37,785 nucleotides of DNA, taken from NCBI GenBank assembly GCA_023647555.1, contig JALRLY010000242.1, positions 5,504 through 43,288 of the forward strand, in the 5' to 3' direction. The position numbers and the translations under genes were made by a program. Shown piece by piece: positions 33,418 to 37,785 of this stretch; positions within the stretch are counted from its first letter, which is position 1; each line of letters opens with the position of its first letter. Below the pieces are notes generated by a model that saw only the letters and a program-made list of their open reading frames with translations, was not told where the DNA came from and ran no database searches. This DNA is from Pancytospora philotis. Its lineage: Eukaryota; Microsporidia.

Positions 33418-34952
33418 CAGCTCTTCCTAGACCTGCAGAAGGCCTTCGATCTAGTCCCCCACGATCTCCTCGTAGCCAAACTAAAGAAGGCCGGGCTGGG
33501 GGTAAAACTCGTGAGCTTGATTCAAAACTTATACCGCCGCACAGAAGTTAAGGTGAGGATCGGGTGCGGACTCTCAGAGGCCTTCCCCTATGCCCGCGGC
33601 GTGCGACAAGGGTGCCCACTCTCACCGCTGCTGTTCGATCTATTCATAAACGACCTCCTCGACGGCCTAAGCCCAGTCGGTGTGCCTGGCCTCATGTGGG
33701 GCTTGAGCGGTCTCTGCTTCGCGGATGACACCTTGGTCCTGGCTAGGAGCACGGAAGACGCGCAGGACAAAATGGACAGGGTTGAGAGGTGGATGGTGAG
33801 GAACGGGATGCGCATCAACGTACAGAAATGCGGGGTCATGGCTATCGGGATGCCGGAGGCTGGCCCGGTATTCTACCAGGGCGCACTTGTGCCGAGGGTC
33901 AGCAAGTACGTCTACCTGGGCGTAGAACTGAACGACAGGCTGGACCCTATGGAAATAGCCCAACACAAACTCAAAAAAGCTGGAACGCCCTCTGCAGCAT
34001 GAAGAACATCCTGTGAAATTAGGAGATCGCGCTAAGTTTGCGGCGGCAGCTTGTATCATAGATGCTCATCCCCTGGGCTCAGTTTGGCGTCGCGCTGTAT
34101 GCGCACAACTATGCGTGCCTCGCCGGGCTACGCAAGATCTACAACCGTGCAATAGCGATGATCGCTGGGAAACCAAACGTATGCACAGCAAGAGCCCTCG
34201 ACGAGCTGAAGCTCCCGTCGATCCACGAAGCTGCCTTCTTCTTCAAGATGAAGAGCTTAGCCAGTTGGAAGAAATGCGAAGCCGGAGCTGGGGAGCTTAT
34301 CACGATAATGAAACATTTTAAAATCGACTGCAAAGAAGCGCGAAATATCACGTGGTGCAGCCGCGCTGCCAGATCCATGCGCAGAGTGGGTCTTTCTCTC
34401 GACGACCCAAAGACCGTGATGAAACAGAAGATCGCGGACTACTTCCACAGCAAGCCCAAGTTCCGCCCGCCGAGCATGTCCCTGACCAGGGCCGCGGAGG
34501 TGAGTCTCTGCAAAGGACCCGATATCACAAAGCTCGCTCTGAACGGGAAGGCGAACGCAGGACGCAGGTTCTTGATCAAGTGCAGGCTGGGCACTATCAT
34601 CACCTGCAACGACCTTGTGCGGATGAACAGAATACCAGGAGGACAGCTCGGGAGCTGCCTCGGGTGTGGTGAAGCCTGCGATGAAAGTCCCGAGCACATC
34701 CTCCTCGACTACCCACGGCATGACGAGCCGAGAACCGCACTTCTGGGTACTGTTATAGCTTCCATCCGTACCCTATGCCCCAGAAGGTGGAGGAGACAAC
34801 TGCTAGGCTGGCTTCTAGGGGGTGGCTCCCACCAAGCAATTGAGAGAGCCGTCGCTGGCTTTGGCAAAGAAAGGGAATCCTCCTGGCAGGCGATCGCTGC
34901 TGAGCGGCTATGGGCCCTGTGGCAGCATAGAAGTATCCAGTTTTCCTTCTAG
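33418..34952 (+). pseudogene. LINE reverse transcriptase and C-terminal region, broken
   Basis: Frame 1 (33418-34002) carries RT motifs in order: FLDLQKAFD, GVRQGCPLSPLLF, the catalytic CFADDTLVLAR, and YLGVEL. It ends by frameshift near 33985 and stops at 34000. A third frame (34062-34952) continues with PWAQFGVALYAHNYACLAGL and ends with a CCHC-type knuckle (CLGCGEACDESPEH) and a Trp-rich tail. There is no RNase H and no restriction-like nuclease in the visible part, so this element belongs to a different LINE clade from the one at 30442-31645. No apurinic endonuclease is present because the 5' part is missing. Stretch 34953-35190 is its 3' UTR. Confidence 0.9.
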
Positions 34953-35210
34953 CATCCCCTTCCCTTTACAGTCAGTGTGCGGCTGACTTTAAACAATGCG
35001 CAGGACCAATCTATGCACCCAGGTATATGATGTGGGCTAGGGCCCAGGTGTTTATGCTAGCTGGCTATGGCATTTTTAGGAGCATCCAAGCACCTCTTTT
35101 TGGTCATTGTCGGCTGGTGCTGCCGGTATGATCTGTCTGGCCAAAGCGCTTGAGCTCGCTCAAGTGCAGTATCCAGAGCTGCTTCTGATAAACTTTATTT
35201 ATTTATTTAT
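33418..35210 (+). mobile_element. 5'-truncated LINE inserted in Merlin
   Basis: A plus-strand non-LTR retrotransposon of about 1.8 kb. It begins abruptly inside the reverse transcriptase (motif A, FLDLQKAFD), and ends in a simple tail of TTTA units (about 35193-35210). It is flanked by a 10-base direct repeat AATAGCTCTG (33408-33417 and 35211-35220), the target-site duplication. Truncation at the 5' end and a repeat tail are normal for target-primed reverse transcription. Confidence 0.92.
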
Positions 35211-35220
35211 AATAGCTCTG
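35211..35220 (+). repeat. LINE target-site duplication, right copy
   Basis: AATAGCTCTG immediately after the TTTA tail; identical to 33408-33417. Confidence 0.9.
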
Positions 35221-35821
35221 TAGCCCCAATGTACCCTCTCCACATATCAGAGCGCAAGCGCGACTCGGGATGGACAAATCTAGAGAATATGGCAAGTGGT
35301 ACGTCCCGTGTACGGTTTGCAACGGGCATCATCATGATCATATGCCTGCTTGACTTTTCGGTAGCACCGAGCGCCCAAGTGCCTTCGACTCTGTGTCCAC
35401 AGTTGAACTTGCGCTTGCCGAACTTTGACTCGTCCACCTCGATCACCACATCGGGCCCACCGATCTGCCCGATCCGCTCGTAGTGCCACGGAACGACAAT
35501 GCGCGATACCTTCCGTAGCAGGCGGTGCACTGCTTTGCGCTCTACCTCCACCAATTTGCAAATAAGCATAGTGGACGCTCTATCTACCCACAAATCAAGG
35601 ATCGCAAGAGTGCGCTCTCTTGGTATGCGCATGCTGTCGAACACTGTATCTTTCCATAGAGAACAGCCCAAATTACATAGCCTTCTAGAATAGTAGATGA
35701 TATGCTTGTTCTCAAAAATCTCAAGCCGTGCTTTATATCCACTCCTGTCGCACCTCAGCTTCGCTTATGCCATTATCTGGTTTAGGAACTCTTTCTCGTC
35801 AGTGTAGTCGAGCCGCACCAT
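35211..35821 (-). pseudogene. Merlin transposase, N-terminal and central part
   Basis: Reading from ATG at 35821: MVRLDYTDEKEFLNQIMA, an in-frame TAA (35765-35767), then the zinc-like and HTH region, and the ISXO2 domain with the first catalytic Asp in VIEVDESKFGKRKFNCGHRVEGTW (written in parts: VIEVDESKFGK, NCGHRVEGTW) and the second in RLRSDMWRGY. The third acidic residue lies in the distal piece at 33113-33417. The internal stop shows it is dead. It may also be cut at the N terminus, because the N-terminal zinc ribbon is not complete. Confidence 0.85.
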
Positions 35822-36690
35822 TAGGGTTTTGAGGGTTGGATTGTTAAAAATTTGCTTAAAAGGCATTTTAACCCGCCAGATAGTCTCAAGCTCCGCGGAC
35901 TTATCGTTTGACTTACTCTCCTGAGGATATTGTCTGGCCTTAATGGCGCGACATTGCTGAGTAGAGTGAAAACAATTTCCGTGTTAGAGTAGTAGAGAAT
36001 TGGTCTGATGGCCGTAGTGCTTGCTGAGACTGATCTTGCGGAAGATCCAAATGATCTCGAAGCTGGTTTCCACAGCTCACCTGCGTAAATATCAGCTGCC
36101 TCTTCGACTGAATGTATGAGAGACTCAGCTGCTTCTCGCTCATAGATAGAACAACGTGCGAGTTCTATCTTGGTGCTTGGATGAAGTCCATGCATGAAGA
36201 AGCTACCTCCTCTTGCTTGTTGCTCTGAAGGTTTGTGGCCTGAGCAAAAGCGGTAGGCTCGGAAGAGTTCTCGGAGATGAGTGCTGTACTCATCGATTTT
36301 GTAGAAGTCTGCCTGTCGCAGTGCAAACATCTTTTCCTCGTACTTGTAGCTATGGTGTTTTAGAAACACATGGGATAGCAAAGCCCTAGTGCAGGACTCG
36401 AGGGTGTGCTTTTAACCAAGTAGTGCCAATGCTCTTAGTGCGAGTACTAGCTTGAGAATCAAAACGGCTGTGGTTTCGTCCTATCTAGCTGTGTCCACAA
36501 GGGTAGTGAACGCTTCAAGCCATGCTATGACTGACGGAGAGTCATCGATGTCTGAGAATAGCGGAATGCTCTTGATGACTGGTAGTTCGATTCCAGGGAT
36601 CGTGATCTAGAATGAGAAAGCTGGTCTGGCAGCTTGAGAGTTGAGCGGATCCGCAGACTCGTAGGCTTTAACTGTCTTCAGATCCGAAAT
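35821..36690 (-). pseudogene. Gag-like pseudogene of an LTR retrotransposon (Ty3/gypsy type)
   Basis: The minus frame reads, upstream to downstream: an N-terminal region with IPLFSDIDDSPSVIAWLEAF, then KMFALRQADFYKIDEYSTHL, LFRAYRFCSG, FMHGLHPSTKIEL and an acidic helix. A short helical capsid with F-x-GL-x-P is the pattern of Gag from Ty3/gypsy elements in microsporidia-like genomes. In-frame stops are present at 36607-36609, 36481-36483 and 36412-36414, and the C-terminal part after about 36000 no longer looks coding. No pol genes or certain LTRs are visible, so only a fragment survives. Confidence 0.7.
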
Positions 36691-37499
36691 GATAGATTCC
36701 CGCTTGGGAGCCAGCCTGTGTAGAAGTGTATTGACATACACCGAGAGGATTAAACGTTTGAAGAGGGCGGTATTTACTTGCATGATGGGTTACCCCTGGC
36801 ATTCATTTGAATACCTGAAATTGAATCATTTGAGACGTATCTCAAATGAAAGAGGTAAAGATCAGATCAATCTTAGGAAAAGGAAATATTAGAGGTCAGA
36901 CTCTGACAACTCCTTTATGGGCAGATAACTCCCAAGACCCCATTCGCCGAATGCTCTTTCTTCCACTGCAAAATTTTTTATTTTTTCCTTTTCACCCAAA
37001 TTTTTCTCTTTTCTCTTGCTCTCTGTGCCTTTGTCCAAAAAGTGAATATCGTGTGCGTGTCCTCTGTGCGTTTCGTGACAGACAAATTCGTCTTGTCAGA
37101 CTCCCACGGTGGACCCTGACGCTACAGCAAGGAGCATGTTGGAGCTCTGGGTCCACTCAGAGCTCCCTCCCACATCCTCATTAAAACTTTTAGATATCTA
37201 GGGTATTTATTGATTTCCTTTATATAGTCTAGCGACTACTCAACAGAGCAAACACGCTCCCTGTACCAACTTGGCTCGTCATGAACAATAATCTCCGAGA
37301 ATACTTGCATGGACCTTAGGTTTATTGAAAAAATAAATTTTGTACAAAATTTGTTATGCGGAAGGTCAGAGACTCCGACACCAATCATGCTCTGTTTCAG
37401 GTTATGCCCAATAAGGTTCCAGTTGATTAACTAGAATGACCACTTAACAGTGTCAATAAATTCTTCTAACATGGTGTATAATCCCTGAAGGATGAGGCG
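36691..37499. other. AT-rich intergenic remnant, no gene recognised
   Basis: About 800 bases between the Gag remnant and the right-end sequences. It holds a pyrimidine-rich run (36970-37030) and a perfect 9-base hairpin GGAGCTCTG / CAGAGCTCC (37141-37149 and 37158-37166, 8-base loop). It may include LTR sequence of the Gag element, but no repeat pair is visible to prove it. Confidence 0.35.
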
Positions 37500-37646
37500 A
37501 TGCTTGATGAGTTTACGATGCAGATCGAATGCCTGAAGTGGTACTTTAAACGATTGAGCACACAAGACGAAGAGACTAAGGATCAAGTGTCGCAGGCGCC
37601 GTATACGGCGCCTGCGACACCTGAGCATCTCGTACAGTATTTATAA
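37500..37646 (+). other. Short open frame of 48 codons, probably a transposon fragment
   Basis: From ATG at 37500 the frame reads MLDEFTMQIECLKWYFKRLS and ends with TAPATPEHLVQYL before TAA. It is compatible with a coil from a Gag-like protein, but too short to assign. The palindrome at 37587-37620 encodes part of it. Confidence 0.25.
37587..37620. repeat. 34-bp perfect palindrome
   Basis: A 17-base arm, starting GTGTCGCAGGCG at 37587, is followed without spacer by its exact reverse complement, centred on TATA. The arms are GC-rich inside AT-rich DNA. Confidence 0.97.
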
Positions 37647-37662
37647 TAATTAAGCTATTATA

Positions 37663-37785
37663 CAGTGCTCCAAAAAAGTGTGCAAGTGTGGTAAATTTTT
37701 CACGCGGGGTCAGTTGTCGCTCATGGTGCTGTCTTCCGGGCTATGGCAGCGGCGCCTTAAAGTTCGCAGAGTGGCCAACTGTGTA
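37663..37785 (+). mobile_element. Start of a second Tc1-family copy, cut by the right edge
   Basis: Preceded by TA (37661-37662), the sequence from CAGTGCTCC onward matches the right end of the element at 33110 (read on the minus strand) over about 115 bases with roughly a dozen differences. Orientation is opposite to the first copy. If it is a full element, its transposase lies beyond the window. Confidence 0.85.

Larger units (their letters stand above)
33113..35821 (-). mobile_element. Merlin (ISXO2-like) DNA transposon remnant, split by a LINE
   Basis: Two minus-strand pieces of one transposase, 35211-35821 and 33113-33417, are separated by the plus-strand LINE. Removing the LINE and one copy of the duplicated target restores a single frame across the junction. 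The 3' side runs without a stop into the Tc1-like terminal repeat. Merlin terminal repeats were not identified. Confidence 0.85.

Noticed and set aside
1..37785. CRISPR arrays, rRNA genes and bacterial-type operons
   Set aside because: No regularly spaced repeats and no rRNA sequence seen; gene content and tRNA form are eukaryotic.

Overview
The window reads as a compact, apparently intron-poor eukaryotic genome. Most genes are single uninterrupted frames with GC-rich third positions and short spacers, several proteins are strongly shortened (a SUMO E1 subunit of 180 residues, a Cdc37 of 199, a Mis12 of 213), and stop codons often overlap AATAAA. This combination, together with an AAATTT-type signal just before many start codons and a suite of lineage-specific secreted proteins, fits a microsporidian or a very close relative. 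That assignment is inference; no rRNA lies in the window.

Positions 1-30,054 form a gene-dense, mostly housekeeping region on both strands: the N-terminal part of a PKC1-type kinase (cut by the left edge), BUD32, MIS12, NPL4, a type I DnaJ, an RBBP4-type WD40 histone chaperone, CDC37, an aquaporin, AOS1, a MED27-like protein, SEC62, DPH3, an SFR1-like protein, a cullin, FCP1 and an ABHD hydrolase. Among them sit six unrecognised proteins: at 3042, 4598, 10238 and 28738 (plus), at 23480 (minus), and the N-terminally anchored one at 23967. Most have convincing N-terminal signal peptides, and the proteins at 4598-5962 and 28738-30054 are full-length paralogues of each other. Two tRNAs (Gln-TTG, Arg-CCG) and a clear RNase P RNA gene, all on the minus strand, fill spacers.

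From about 30,060 to the right edge no host gene is recognisable. This is a transposon graveyard: two minus-strand 3' tails of a LINE with a restriction-like endonuclease, a dead Tc1-like element with one clear terminal repeat, a Merlin (ISXO2-like) transposase split by a 5'-truncated LINE with a 10-bp target duplication, a Gag pseudogene of an LTR element, and the start of a second Tc1-family copy running off the right edge. Joining the Merlin halves across the LINE puts them back in one frame, so the nesting order of these two elements can be read directly.

Functionally the housekeeping part touches the kinetochore (MIS12), ubiquitin/SUMO/cullin and Cdc48 pathways (AOS1, cullin, NPL4), chaperone systems (DnaJ, Cdc37), tRNA and diphthamide modification (BUD32, DPH3, RNase P), RNA polymerase II control (FCP1, MED27-like) and secretion (SEC62). 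No operon-like organisation is evident. Start codons were placed at ATGs downstream of the AAATTT signal wherever possible, which shortens several open frames at their 5' ends.
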